From: Nitrospirota bacterium
Lineage (GTDB): Bacteria; Nitrospirota; Leptospirillia; Leptospirillales; Leptospirillaceae
Length of the DNA: 33,495 bases
NCBI GenBank assembly: GCA_021826965.1
Contig: JAKAYA010000020.1
Coordinates: 1 to 33,495 of the forward strand
Direction of reading: 5' to 3'
Below, one piece after another: positions 25,094 to 33,495 of the stretch. How positions within the stretch are numbered: position 1 is the first letter of the stretch; the number at the start of each line of letters is the position of its first letter. Both the position numbers and the translations under genes were made by a program. The notes beneath the pieces are model-generated. The model saw only the letters and a list, made by a program, of their open reading frames with translations, was not told where the DNA came from and ran no database searches.

Positions 25094-27805
25094 ATGGCAA
25101 AAGTAACGGTTAACGGCATAGAGGTTGAGGTCGATCCTTCCTACACCATTTTGAAGGCCGCCGAAAAAGCGGGAATATCGATTCCGACGTTCTGTTATCA
25201 CCCCAGAATGGATCCGGCGGGCTCCTGCCGGATCTGTGCCGTCGAACTTGAGGATTCGAAAAGGGTCGTCATGTCCTGCGTCACGCCGGTAGCCGACGGG
25301 ATGAGGGTGTTGACGGAATCTCCCAAGATACATGATGCCCGGAAGACAAACCTTGAACTTCTTCTCCTGCATCATCCTCTCGATTGTCCGGTCTGCGACT
25401 GTGGTGGTGAATGTCCGTTGCAGAACATGTCCTTTGCCTATGGAGCGACGGAAAGCCGATTTGAGTCCCACCGGAACGACGAAGCGGAAGACCTGAAGAG
25501 TGACGTCCTGGTATTTAACGCAAATCGCTGCATCCTTTGCGGAAAATGTGTCCGTATCTGCGATGAAATCCAGGATGTTCATGCGATCGGTTTTATCAAT
25601 CGCGGCTTTGATACGATCATCGGACCTCCTTTGGGAAAAAAACTGGATTGCGAATTCTGCGGGGATTGCCTGGAAGTTTGTCCCACTGGAGCCATTACGG
25701 ACCATTTTGTTCGGTACAAGTTTCGTCCATGGCAGCTGGAGCAACATCAAACGACGTGCACCTATTGTGCATCGGGTTGCCAGATGCAAGTCGAAACCGA
25801 AAACGAGTCCATTGTCCGCGTGACGAGCAAGGAAGGTCTTGGGCCGAACGAAGGATCGATCTGTGTCGTCGGACGTTTCGGTTTTAACCATGTCCAGACC
25901 CCTCAACGATTCGACACGCCCTATATGCGTGTTGAACATCGACTTGTTCCGTCTTCCTGGGACGAAGTGTTGCCCGAACTTGCAAGCCGCTTGAATGCCA
26001 TTCGCCGGAAAGGAACGGACCGTGTCGCCGGTCTGCTTTCTTCCCGTGTTTCCTTGGAGGATGCCTACGCGTTTCAAACGTTCTTTCGGAGGGTTCTCCG
26101 TTCGAACATGATTGATACGGGGGCCCGTTACGGGTTCATGAATGCGGCAATTCCCCTGGTGGAAGCGACAGGGACCCTGCGACCGTTGGTGGACCACGAA
26201 GATCTTCTGAAGGCCAAGGTCATCCTTCTCGTGGGGGCCGATCCGGTGGCCGAATCCAATATCACGGGCCTGTTTCTGAAGCGGGCGGCGAGAAAAAACC
26301 GTGCCAAACTCTATGTCGTGGATTCAGAGGCGATCACTCTTTCAACGAGAGCCAGTGACCACATCCGGATCCATCCTGGAGGTGAAAGCCTCTTCGTCGG
26401 GGTTCTTTCCGAAGAAATCTCTTCCCGAGGAAACCTGTCGGCCGAGTGGCTGACGCGCAAGGAAGAGCTTTTCAAGAACTGGAACGTGGATCCGGGGGTT
26501 TTCCAGAGACTGGTCAACGATCTCAAATCGGCAGAAACCGGTATAGTTGTTACCGGACGCAAGATGTTCCGGAATGAAAATGCTTCCCGGTCGATGATCA
26601 ACATGATGAGGCTGATCGGCTCTCTGGGGTGGATCGAAAAGGAAGGCTGCGGAATCCTCCCGATCCCGGAAACGGCAAACGATCTGGGGGTCCTCATGAT
26701 GGGAGCCACGCACGAATGGCTTCCGGGCCTTCTGGATGCACGAAACGAATCGTCCCGCAAACAGTGGGAAAATGCATGGGGCACCAGTCTTTCCTACGGT
26801 CCCGGTGGAGGGTTGGAGCAAATCCTTCAGGGTATTGAAGAAGGTCGTATCAATGCTTTGATTACAATAGGTGAAAATCCGATCGGTCATTTTCCTCCGG
26901 GATCGAGGGTTCGGGAGATTCTTGGAAAACTCGAACTGATCGTAGCTTTGGATATGTTCCAGAATGAACTTGTGGATATGGCTCATTTCGTTTTGCCCGC
27001 GTCGAGCTCATTCGAACGTGCAGGACATTTTGTCAGCATCGAAGGTTTTGTTCAGAAATCCGTTTCGACGATGGCCCATTGGGGGGAAAGTCTTCCTGAC
27101 TGGGAGATACTGGAGAAAATTTCCTATGCGATGGGCAATCCTATGGGATTCGACTCTTCCGAAAAACTTATGGCGGAAATTGTGCGTTTCCTGCCGGATC
27201 TGTCTCCATCCACGAGAAATGGTGAACATTTCGTGGGGGGGACCGGGGATATTCATCTCGTCAAACCTCTGGACTCCTGCGGTTTTGCAAATGCGTCCGA
27301 TGTAAAAGGAGTTGGTGGACTCTCTCTTTTGAAGGCTTCGGGTTCCACACCACACAAGGCAAACAGAGAGTCTGTTTCCTCACGTTTCCGGTCATGGACG
27401 GAAATGTCCCGACCCATTATGAATGCCACATCCGGCATCCCCGGGGAAGGAGAGTTTATTTTTTCCATGTCCAAATCCCTTTTCCATTCCGGAAAAATGA
27501 CTCTTCAGGATCCGAATTTGAAAAAAATTCAACCGGAAGGTAAACTCCGCATCAATCGTCAGACAGCCCGTAAAAGGAAGATCAAAAAAGGCGAAAAGAT
27601 TACGCTGACTTCTGCTCATGGGCGTTGTTCATTTGTTGTGGAACCGTCTCCGATGGTTTCCGAATTTGAGCTAGTTTTTCCGGAACACTTTGCCGACGCA
27701 CAGGTTCTGGCGCTCTTTCCTCCCGAAATGGCGTTTTCTCCTATGACAGGGACTCCGACCACTCATCGGATCAGGGTTTCCCTGTCGACTGAGACGATCA
27801 GCTAG
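25094..27805 (+). CDS. nuoG: NADH-quinone oxidoreductase subunit G
   Basis: 903 aa. N-terminal [2Fe-2S] N1b (Cys34, 45, 48, 62), N5 with its histidine ligand (His94, Cys98, 101, 107), then two [4Fe-4S] sites (Cys146/149/152/156 and Cys186/189/192/196). The extra N7 site of some bacteria is complete: Cys222, 225, 229 and 257. The rest is a molybdopterin-oxidoreductase-like domain that normally lacks cofactor, ending in a small MopB-type beta domain (about 800-900). ATG at 25094 with AGGGAG seven bases before; 20 bases after nuoF. Confidence 0.96.
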   Translation: MAKVTVNGIEVEVDPSYTILKAAEKAGISIPTFCYHPRMDPAGSCRICAVELEDSKRVVMSCVTPVADGMRVLTESPKIHDARKTNLELLLLHHPLDCPVCDCGGECPLQNMSFAYGATESRFESHRNDEAEDLKSDVLVFNANRCILCGKCVRICDEIQDVHAIGFINRGFDTIIGPPLGKKLDCEFCGDCLEVCPTGAITDHFVRYKFRPWQLEQHQTTCTYCASGCQMQVETENESIVRVTSKEGLGPNEGSICVVGRFGFNHVQTPQRFDTPYMRVEHRLVPSSWDEVLPELASRLNAIRRKGTDRVAGLLSSRVSLEDAYAFQTFFRRVLRSNMIDTGARYGFMNAAIPLVEATGTLRPLVDHEDLLKAKVILLVGADPVAESNITGLFLKRAARKNRAKLYVVDSEAITLSTRASDHIRIHPGGESLFVGVLSEEISSRGNLSAEWLTRKEELFKNWNVDPGVFQRLVNDLKSAETGIVVTGRKMFRNENASRSMINMMRLIGSLGWIEKEGCGILPIPETANDLGVLMMGATHEWLPGLLDARNESSRKQWENAWGTSLSYGPGGGLEQILQGIEEGRINALITIGENPIGHFPPGSRVREILGKLELIVALDMFQNELVDMAHFVLPASSSFERAGHFVSIEGFVQKSVSTMAHWGESLPDWEILEKISYAMGNPMGFDSSEKLMAEIVRFLPDLSPSTRNGEHFVGGTGDIHLVKPLDSCGFANASDVKGVGGLSLLKASGSTPHKANRESVSSRFRSWTEMSRPIMNATSGIPGEGEFIFSMSKSLFHSGKMTLQDPNLKKIQPEGKLRINRQTARKRKIKKGEKITLTSAHGRCSFVVEPSPMVSEFELVFPEHFADAQVLALFPPEMAFSPMTGTPTTHRIRVSLSTETIS

Positions 27806-27871
27806 TACATTGCCAAGTCAGATTGCTCCAAAGGCTGCGAAACAAGGGGAATTCCCTGTAATCAGAAAGGA

Positions 27872-28894
27872 ATGGATTTCGTGCTGAATGATCTCGCCAG
27901 TGCCGTGATCGTCATTGTTGCCGTATTATTCGTTCTTTTGACAACAATTGCCTATCTGACCTATCTGGAGCGAAAGATTCTCGGTTTCATGCAGGATCGG
28001 CTGGGTCCCATGGAAGTGGGGCCCTGGGGGCTCTTGCAGCCTCTTGCGGATGGCATAAAGCTGGTTTCAAAAGAAGACATCATTCCGACGGAAGCCAATG
28101 TGGCGATTTTCAAGATTGCCCCGATCATCTCGCTGGTACCGGCCATCATCTCGTTTGCGGTCATTCCTTTCGGGAAGGACTCTTTCCATTTCATGGGGAT
28201 TACGACGCATCCCTACATCACAGATATTAACATTGGCATCCTTTATGTTCTTGCACTTTCTTCCATTGGTGCCTATGGTATTCTCCTCGGAGGATGGGCT
28301 TCGAATAACAAGTATTCCTTGTTGGGGGCTCTTCGCTCGGCGGCTCAGGTGATCAGTTACGAACTGAATGCCGGAATGTCCGTCATAGGAGTCTTGCTTC
28401 TGGCCGGGTCGCTTTCTCTTGTCCGTGTCGAAGCGGCGCAGTCTGGAGGATTCTGGCACTGGTACATTTTTCCGCAGATCGTGGCATTTGTGATTTACCT
28501 GATTTCCGGTATTGCGGAAACGAACAGGACACCTTTTGACTTGCCCGAAGCCGAATCCGAACTGGTTGCCGGATTTTTCACGGAATATTCCGGCATGCGC
28601 TTTTCCCTTTACTACCTGGCTGAATACGGGAACATGGTTATGGTATCCTGTATTGCTACGATCCTTTTTCTGGGTGGCTGGAATTCTCCTCTTCCCTTCC
28701 TGGATTTTGTTCCCCCTTTCCTCTGGTTCATGCTCAAGGTCTACTTCTTCCTCTTCTTCTTTTTCTGGATCCGAGCCACTCTTCCCCGGTTAAGGTATGA
28801 CCAGCTGATGAGACTGGGCTGGAAGATCATGTTGCCTCTTTCTTTCGCCAATGTCATCGTGACGGCGATTGTTGTCTATATGATTCGGCGATAG
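27872..28894 (+). CDS. nuoH: NADH-quinone oxidoreductase subunit H
   Basis: 340 aa, about eight membrane helices. NuoH forms the quinone tunnel and links the arms. Conserved blocks: YLERKILGFMQDRLGP, GLLQPLADGIKLVSKED, AQVISYELNAGMSV, and the charged loop AETNRTPFDLPEAESELVAGFFTEYSG. Listed from the ATG at 27872; however AAAGGA abuts that ATG with no spacing, while the GTG at 27881 has nine bases of spacing, so the true start may be 27881. Confidence 0.95.
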   Translation: MDFVLNDLASAVIVIVAVLFVLLTTIAYLTYLERKILGFMQDRLGPMEVGPWGLLQPLADGIKLVSKEDIIPTEANVAIFKIAPIISLVPAIISFAVIPFGKDSFHFMGITTHPYITDINIGILYVLALSSIGAYGILLGGWASNNKYSLLGALRSAAQVISYELNAGMSVIGVLLLAGSLSLVRVEAAQSGGFWHWYIFPQIVAFVIYLISGIAETNRTPFDLPEAESELVAGFFTEYSGMRFSLYYLAEYGNMVMVSCIATILFLGGWNSPLPFLDFVPPFLWFMLKVYFFLFFFFWIRATLPRLRYDQLMRLGWKIMLPLSFANVIVTAIVVYMIRR

Positions 28895-28919
28895 CCGCTG
28901 GATATCAGGGGAGAATCCC

Positions 28920-29480
28920 ATGACACTCAAATCTTTGGTCAAAAGTGTTCTGTTTACAGAGATTATGCAGGGTCTGAAACTGACTTTCACGCATATGTTC
29001 AAGAAAAAAATCACCGTCCAGTATCCGCATCAAAAACTGGAATTGGCGGACGGTTACAGAGGGTTTATCGTCCACCGGCGATATGAGAACGGCCAGGAAC
29101 GCTGTGTCGGCTGCGACCTCTGTGAAGCGATCTGTCCGGCAAAGGCGATTCGTGTTGTCGGAGACATCCATCCCGAGTTTCCGGAAAGAAGATTTGCCAA
29201 AGAGTATACACTCGACTTTACCCGGTGTATCTTTTGCGGATTCTGTGTGGTTGCCTGTCCGGTCAATGCATTGTCCATGACAAAGGAGTATGCGCATTCA
29301 TCCTTTACCCGGGAAGGACTGATCTATTCCAAGGATCAGCTCCTGACCCTGGGGGACAAATGCGAGTCCGAATCCATTGCCTATCTCAAGGTCAGGAATA
29401 TGTGGGGAGCGGAAGACTCAGGTAAAGATGAAGGTCGCTACCACTTTCCTCCTATATCAGCCACTCAATCCGGAGGATGA
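28920..29480 (+). CDS. nuoI: NADH-quinone oxidoreductase subunit I (clusters N6a/N6b)
   Basis: 186 aa. Two [4Fe-4S] motifs: Cys62/65/68/72 (RCVGCDLCEAICPAKAI) and Cys103/106/109/113 (RCIFCGFCVVACPVNAL), separated by the typical ~40 residues. The N-terminal amphipathic helix and GYRGFIVHRRYENGQERC are family features. It carries electrons between NuoG and NuoB. ATG at 28920 with AGGGGAG upstream; its stop overlaps nuoJ. Confidence 0.97.
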   Translation: MTLKSLVKSVLFTEIMQGLKLTFTHMFKKKITVQYPHQKLELADGYRGFIVHRRYENGQERCVGCDLCEAICPAKAIRVVGDIHPEFPERRFAKEYTLDFTRCIFCGFCVVACPVNALSMTKEYAHSSFTREGLIYSKDQLLTLGDKCESESIAYLKVRNMWGAEDSGKDEGRYHFPPISATQSGG

Positions 29481-29998
29481 TTTTGACCATGCAAATGGCC
29501 ATGTTTGGTTACTTTGGGGCGGCGATCGTCATCTCGGCCCTTTTCGTTGTATACTTCCGGAATCCGATTTATTCCGCCATGTCCTTGCTGACAATGTTTA
29601 TGCACATTGCTGGCCTGTATGTCCTTCTTGAAGCCGAGTTTCTGGCTGGCGTACAACTCCTCGTGTATGCGGGAGCCATTCTCGTATTGTATCTTTTTGT
29701 CGTCATGCTTCTGAATGTTCAGGGTCGGGGACGGTTTCTCCAGAAACAGACCCCGGCCGTGTTTGCCCTCGGGATCCTTGCCGCCATCGAGGTGGCAGCC
29801 CTTATTTTCCATACCCGGTTTTATCCGGAGCTTCCTGCCATCCCCCACCCTGGTGTTCCGAATCTTGGAAATACGGAGACGATCGGGATGGTTCTTTACA
29901 CACAATACCTCTTCCCGTTTGAAATCGCCTCGCTTGTACTTCTGATTGCTCTTGTGGGAGCGATCGTCCTGGCCAAAGGAAAGTTAAAGTTTCGTTAG
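29477..29998 (+). CDS. nuoJ: NADH-quinone oxidoreductase subunit J
   Basis: 173 aa, five predicted membrane helices. Conserved NPIYSAMSLLTMF and AEFLAGVQLLVYAGAILVLYLFVVMLLN. The ATG at 29477 overlaps the nuoI stop as ATGA, but GGAGG touches it directly; TTG at 29483 or ATG at 29489 has more natural spacing, so the true start is probably a few codons later. Confidence 0.94.
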   Translation: MILTMQMAMFGYFGAAIVISALFVVYFRNPIYSAMSLLTMFMHIAGLYVLLEAEFLAGVQLLVYAGAILVLYLFVVMLLNVQGRGRFLQKQTPAVFALGILAAIEVAALIFHTRFYPELPAIPHPGVPNLGNTETIGMVLYTQYLFPFEIASLVLLIALVGAIVLAKGKLKFR

Positions 29999-30057
29999 CC
30001 TGACTTGTGGTCTGACAGGCGCGAATTGAATAGGAATCGCAAGGGGGAGACGCCGGA

Positions 30058-30360
30058 ATGGTGCCATTGTCGTGGTATGTCGTATTGAGTTCTTCATTGT
30101 TTCTGATCGGACTCATCGGAGTTCTGATTCGAAGGAATATCGTCATCGTGTTGTTGTGTGTGGAGATCATGCTGAACGCAGTCAACATCAACTTCGTGGC
30201 TTTCAGCAAGTATCAGCACGTGATCGATGCCCAGATATTCGTCTTCTTTGTCATCACGGTCGCGGCAGCGGAAGTGGCGGTCGGGCTTGGAATCATCATT
30301 GCCCTGTTCCGGTTGCGGGAAACCATCAACATTGACGAGTTCAATATCCTCAAACTCTAG
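30058..30360 (+). CDS. nuoK: NADH-quinone oxidoreductase subunit K
   Basis: 100 aa, three membrane helices, related to MrpC. The two buried glutamates of the proton path are present: [16 protein letters not shown] and [24 protein letters not shown] stands eight bases before the ATG. The 59-base gap after nuoJ shows nothing definite. Confidence 0.96.
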   Translation: MVPLSWYVVLSSSLFLIGLIGVLIRRNIVIVLLCVEIMLNAVNINFVAFSKYQHVIDAQIFVFFVITVAAAEVAVGLGIIIALFRLRETINIDEFNILKL

Positions 30361-30384
30361 AGGTGACTTTTTAAGGGAGTCTTG

Positions 30385-32304
30385 ATGCTACCGTATGTTC
30401 TGATTCCGATTCTCCCACTGGCCGGTTTCCTGATTGTGGGCCTGTTCTGGCCATATTTTCGGGGGAAAGGGCATTGGGTTACCGTTCCACTGGTGGCGAT
30501 TTCCGCTGTGCTCTCCTTCCGTGCTTTCATGGAAACCCTGAATGGTCCTCCCCTGCATTTTGTTCTTTACAACTGGATCCATTCCGGTCATTTTTCCGTT
30601 CCAATTTCGATCATGATCGACCACCTGACAGCTGCAATGCTTGTCATGGTGACGGTCGTTTCGACGCTCGTCCATTTATACACCGTCGGGTATATGAAGG
30701 ACGACTCTGGCTACGACCGCTTTTTCTCCTATATTTCCCTCTTCACGTTTGCAATGATCATCCTGCTCGTTTCCGACAACCTCCTGGAACTCTTTTTCGG
30801 TTGGGAAGGGGTCGGGTTCTGTTCGTATATCTTGATCGTCCACTGGTATGAGAGGCGTCCGTCATGGATGGCAGCCAACAAGGCTTTCATCATGAACCGG
30901 ATCGGCGACTTCGGTTTTCTCCTGGGAATTTTTCTGACTTACAATGTTTTCGGAACCCTCGACTACGAGACGATCTTCCGGGCAATCCCCGCGCACATTC
31001 ATGATACGGTTTTCCCATTCAGCGTTTTTCACAATCCTGAATCCGCGTCGGTTCTGACCGTCATCGCACTGCTCCTTTTTGTCGGAGCAGTCGGAAAATC
31101 AGCCCAGATTCCCCTTCATCCGTGGCTTCCGGACGCAATGGAAGGTCCGACACCCATATCAGCACTTATCCATGCGGCAACGATGGTGACCGCAGGCATC
31201 TTCATGATCGCCCGTCTTTCCCCGATCTATAACGCTTCACCGACGGCGCTCATGGTGGTCGGCTGGACGGGTGCCATCACGGCATTCGTGGCCGCTACAA
31301 TTGCCTTGACCCAGCGGGATATCAAAAAGATTGTCGCCTATTCGACGATGAGCCAGCTCGGGTATATGGTGATGGCTTGCGGAATAGGGGCGTATGGTGC
31401 CGGTATCTTTCATCTTTTGACCCACGGATTTTTCAAGGCGCTCCTTTTCCTTGCAGCCGGTTCCGTGATTCACTCTCTGGGAGGGGAACAGGATATCTTC
31501 CGGATGGGCGGCCTTTCGAAGTACATGAAACTGACTTTTGTGACAATGTTGCTCGGTTCGCTCGCCCTGTCCGGAATTCCTCCGTTCGCCGGATATTTTT
31601 CGAAGGACCTGATCCTGTCCGATGCCTTTAATGCCGGAGCTCGGGGTCAGATCTTCTGGGCCATAGGACTTGTGACCGCTGCCCTGACCGCTTTCTACAC
31701 ATTCAGACTGATATTTCTGGTGTTTGCGGGAAGAGAAAACTTTTCAAACGACGGGCATCATGGTCATGCCCCACACGAGAGTCCTCTCGTTATGACCATT
31801 CCGCTGATGGTCCTTGCTCTTGGGGCGATATTCGCCGGATGGCTCGGAGACCGCTTCGATATCGTCGGATATTTGGCTCAAAGCATGAGTGTTCCCCATG
31901 AAATCGGAACTGCCGGAATGTCGGATGCAACGCTGAAAATGCTGTCCGTTCTGGCAGGCGTTCTCGGGATTGCAGCCGCCTTTCTCTTCTATGGGAGACC
32001 TTCCGGGATTCCGGCTGCATTGTCAAATGCTTTTCGTCCATTGTTCAATCTTTCCCGGAACAAGTGGTATTTCGATGAAATTTATGATGCTGTTTTCACA
32101 CGTCCGACCATCTTCTTGTCCTCGCTTCTGTGGAAAGAAGTGGATAAAGGCGTGATCGACATGGTGGTCAACGGTGTCGCGTCTTCCTGCCAATCGGCCG
32201 GAGCATCGCTCCGGAAACTGCAGACCGGACAGCTTCAGAACTATGCATTGGTCATGGCATTGGGCCTTTTTGGAATGGTGAGCATTTTTATCTTCATGAA
32301 GTGA
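30385..32304 (+). CDS. nuoL: NADH-quinone oxidoreductase subunit L
   Basis: 639 aa, antiporter-like distal proton pump with the long lateral helix at its C-terminus. Key parts: FFGWEGVGFCSYILI with the essential glutamate, FIMNRIGDFGFLLG, VGKSAQIPLHPWLPDAMEGPTPISALIHAATMV (of which GKSAQIPLHPWLPDAMEGP carries the pump lysine), and GIPPFAGYFSKD. Start ATG 30385 with AGGGAG upstream; a TTG just before it is also open. Confidence 0.96.
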   Translation: MLPYVLIPILPLAGFLIVGLFWPYFRGKGHWVTVPLVAISAVLSFRAFMETLNGPPLHFVLYNWIHSGHFSVPISIMIDHLTAAMLVMVTVVSTLVHLYTVGYMKDDSGYDRFFSYISLFTFAMIILLVSDNLLELFFGWEGVGFCSYILIVHWYERRPSWMAANKAFIMNRIGDFGFLLGIFLTYNVFGTLDYETIFRAIPAHIHDTVFPFSVFHNPESASVLTVIALLLFVGAVGKSAQIPLHPWLPDAMEGPTPISALIHAATMVTAGIFMIARLSPIYNASPTALMVVGWTGAITAFVAATIALTQRDIKKIVAYSTMSQLGYMVMACGIGAYGAGIFHLLTHGFFKALLFLAAGSVIHSLGGEQDIFRMGGLSKYMKLTFVTMLLGSLALSGIPPFAGYFSKDLILSDAFNAGARGQIFWAIGLVTAALTAFYTFRLIFLVFAGRENFSNDGHHGHAPHESPLVMTIPLMVLALGAIFAGWLGDRFDIVGYLAQSMSVPHEIGTAGMSDATLKMLSVLAGVLGIAAAFLFYGRPSGIPAALSNAFRPLFNLSRNKWYFDEIYDAVFTRPTIFLSSLLWKEVDKGVIDMVVNGVASSCQSAGASLRKLQTGQLQNYALVMALGLFGMVSIFIFMK

Positions 32305-32343
32305 CTACAGTGGCTTGAGAGATAGAGAGACCAGAGGAGTTCG

Positions 32344-33495
32344 ATGACATTTTTATCCGTCCCAATCCTGACATTTTTGATCTTTTTTCCGATTGTCGCG
32401 GCATTGCTTCTTCTTCCGTTCCGTGCTATCCCGGGCTCCGACAAAACCGTCCGGATACTGGCTCTTGTTCTGACGTGTGTCGAGTTTCTGATCTCCCTTG
32501 ATCTCGTTCTGGGGATGAATCACGGGTCTTACCGGATGCAATTTACTGAAGACCATCTTTGGATTCCTTTTGCCAATATTCATTACTCCCTGGGTGTCGA
32601 CGGCATCAGTATCGTTCTGATCATCATGACGACCTTTCTCCTGCCGATGTGTGTCCTGACCTCCTGGAAAGGAATTTCGACCCGGGTCGTCGAATTCATG
32701 ATGACCCTTCTGATTCTCGAAGGCATTATGGTGGGTGTTTTTGCTGCCACGGATTTCGTCCTTTTCTACGTCTTCTGGGAAGCCATGCTGATCCCGATGT
32801 ATCTAATCATCGGAGTCTGGGGTGGGCCAAACCGCCTCTATGCGACCATCAAATTTTTTCTCTACACACTGGCGGGTTCTCTTTTACTCCTTCTTGTCAT
32901 CATCTCCCTCTATTTTGCGGGTGGCCGCACCTTTAACATTGTGCAGCTCATGGGCCAGCACTATTCCATGACTTTTCAGGAGTTTGCTTTTATCGCAATG
33001 TTTATTGCATTTGCGGTCAAGGTTCCGATGTTTCCCTTTCACACGTGGTTGCCCGATGCTCACGTCGAGGCGCCCACGGCAGGATCCGTCATCCTGGCTT
33101 CCGTCATGCTGAAAATGGGAGCCTACGGATTTTTACGCTTCTCGCTTCCCATGTTTCCCGAAGCATCGCATTTCTTTACTCCCCTGATCTTCGGACTTTC
33201 CCTTGCAGGAATTATCTGGGGGGCCATGATGGCTTTGGCTCAGGAGGATATGAAAAAGCTGATCGCATACTCCTCGGTAAGCCATATGGGCATCGTGACG
33301 CTGGGCATTTTCGTTTTCAATTATCAGGGAATGGAAGGGGCCCTGATGGGAATGATCAACCATGGAGTCACGACCGGTGCTCTTTTCCTTTGCGTCGGTG
33401 TACTCTATGACAGGACACACTCCCGTCTTCTCTCCGATTACGGCGGGATCGCCAAGGTTATGCCGATCTTCTCGACGATGTTCATGATTTTCTCC
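32344..33495 (+). CDS. nuoM: NADH-quinone oxidoreductase subunit M (cut by window end)
   Basis: The first 384 codons, open to the window edge; the full protein is about 490-530 aa in the family. Antiporter-like proton pump of the membrane arm. Visible: VDGISIVLI, FYVFWEAMLIPMYLIIG with the essential glutamate at residue 146, then FAVKVPMFPFHTWLPDAH with a pump lysine, APTAGSVILASVMLKMGAYG, and QEDMKKLIAYSSVSHMG. ATG at 32344 with GAGGAG upstream. nuoN is expected to follow. Confidence 0.96.
   Translation, partial: MTFLSVPILTFLIFFPIVAALLLLPFRAIPGSDKTVRILALVLTCVEFLISLDLVLGMNHGSYRMQFTEDHLWIPFANIHYSLGVDGISIVLIIMTTFLLPMCVLTSWKGISTRVVEFMMTLLILEGIMVGVFAATDFVLFYVFWEAMLIPMYLIIGVWGGPNRLYATIKFFLYTLAGSLLLLLVIISLYFAGGRTFNIVQLMGQHYSMTFQEFAFIAMFIAFAVKVPMFPFHTWLPDAHVEAPTAGSVILASVMLKMGAYGFLRFSLPMFPEASHFFTPLIFGLSLAGIIWGAMMALAQEDMKKLIAYSSVSHMGIVTLGIFVFNYQGMEGALMGMINHGVTTGALFLCVGVLYDRTHSRLLSDYGGIAKVMPIFSTMFMIFS

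Noticed and set aside
24857-26197. 446-codon minus-strand open frame
   Set aside because: Antisense to the end of nuoF and the cluster-binding part of nuoG; no start signal, no domain.
27847-27856. Palindrome GGGAATTCCC before nuoH
   Set aside because: Ten bases, no spacer and no associated promoter elements; could be chance.

Overview
The window is a compact, roughly 55% GC bacterial chromosome segment. It has no mobile elements, tRNAs, rRNAs or CRISPR arrays. All genes but the first two are on the + strand and most neighbours overlap or nearly touch. The organism is probably a Gram-negative chemolithoautotroph of the Leptospirillum (Nitrospirota) type. This is inferred from a TonB-like protein and Slt transglycosylase together with Gram-positive-style RNases J and Y, and an unusual NuoF; it is not proven by any marker here.

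Layout. 1-1020 (- strand): rsmA/ksgA followed by the start of an RNase J gene, translationally coupled through a GTGA overlap. 1175-4912: tonB-like, slt, a small ZapB-like coiled-coil gene and zapA, an envelope and division cluster. 4931-5104: a 6S RNA gene directly after zapA, with its own strong promoter. 5145-6479: a divergent RarA-type AAA+ ATPase. 6674-9077: RNase Y and YmdB phosphodiesterase. 9081-14514: xseA, xseB, ispA, dxs, tlyA (exonuclease VII, isoprenoid precursors, rRNA methyltransferase). 14518-19476: an epimerase-like protein, CutA, an M23 peptidase and SecA, linked by ATGA, GTGA and TGATG overlaps.

19582-33495: the respiratory complex I operon nuoABCDEFGHIJKLM, cut by the window end inside nuoM. 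A near-consensus sigma70 promoter overlapped by a perfect palindrome precedes nuoA. Hairpins, one followed by six T residues, lie in the nuoC-D, nuoD-E and nuoE-F gaps. NuoF is 617 aa: a thioredoxin-like iron-sulfur domain, the NADH/FMN core and a C-terminal 2x[4Fe-4S] ferredoxin domain, which is the layout of bifurcating or NADP-reducing hydrogenase subunits rather than of standard NuoF.

No wholly new system is visible. The points most worth following up are the 6S RNA locus, the hydrogenase-like NuoF inside a full nuo operon, the regulatory structures of that operon, and an epimerase homologue that lacks the catalytic lysine of its YxxxK motif.
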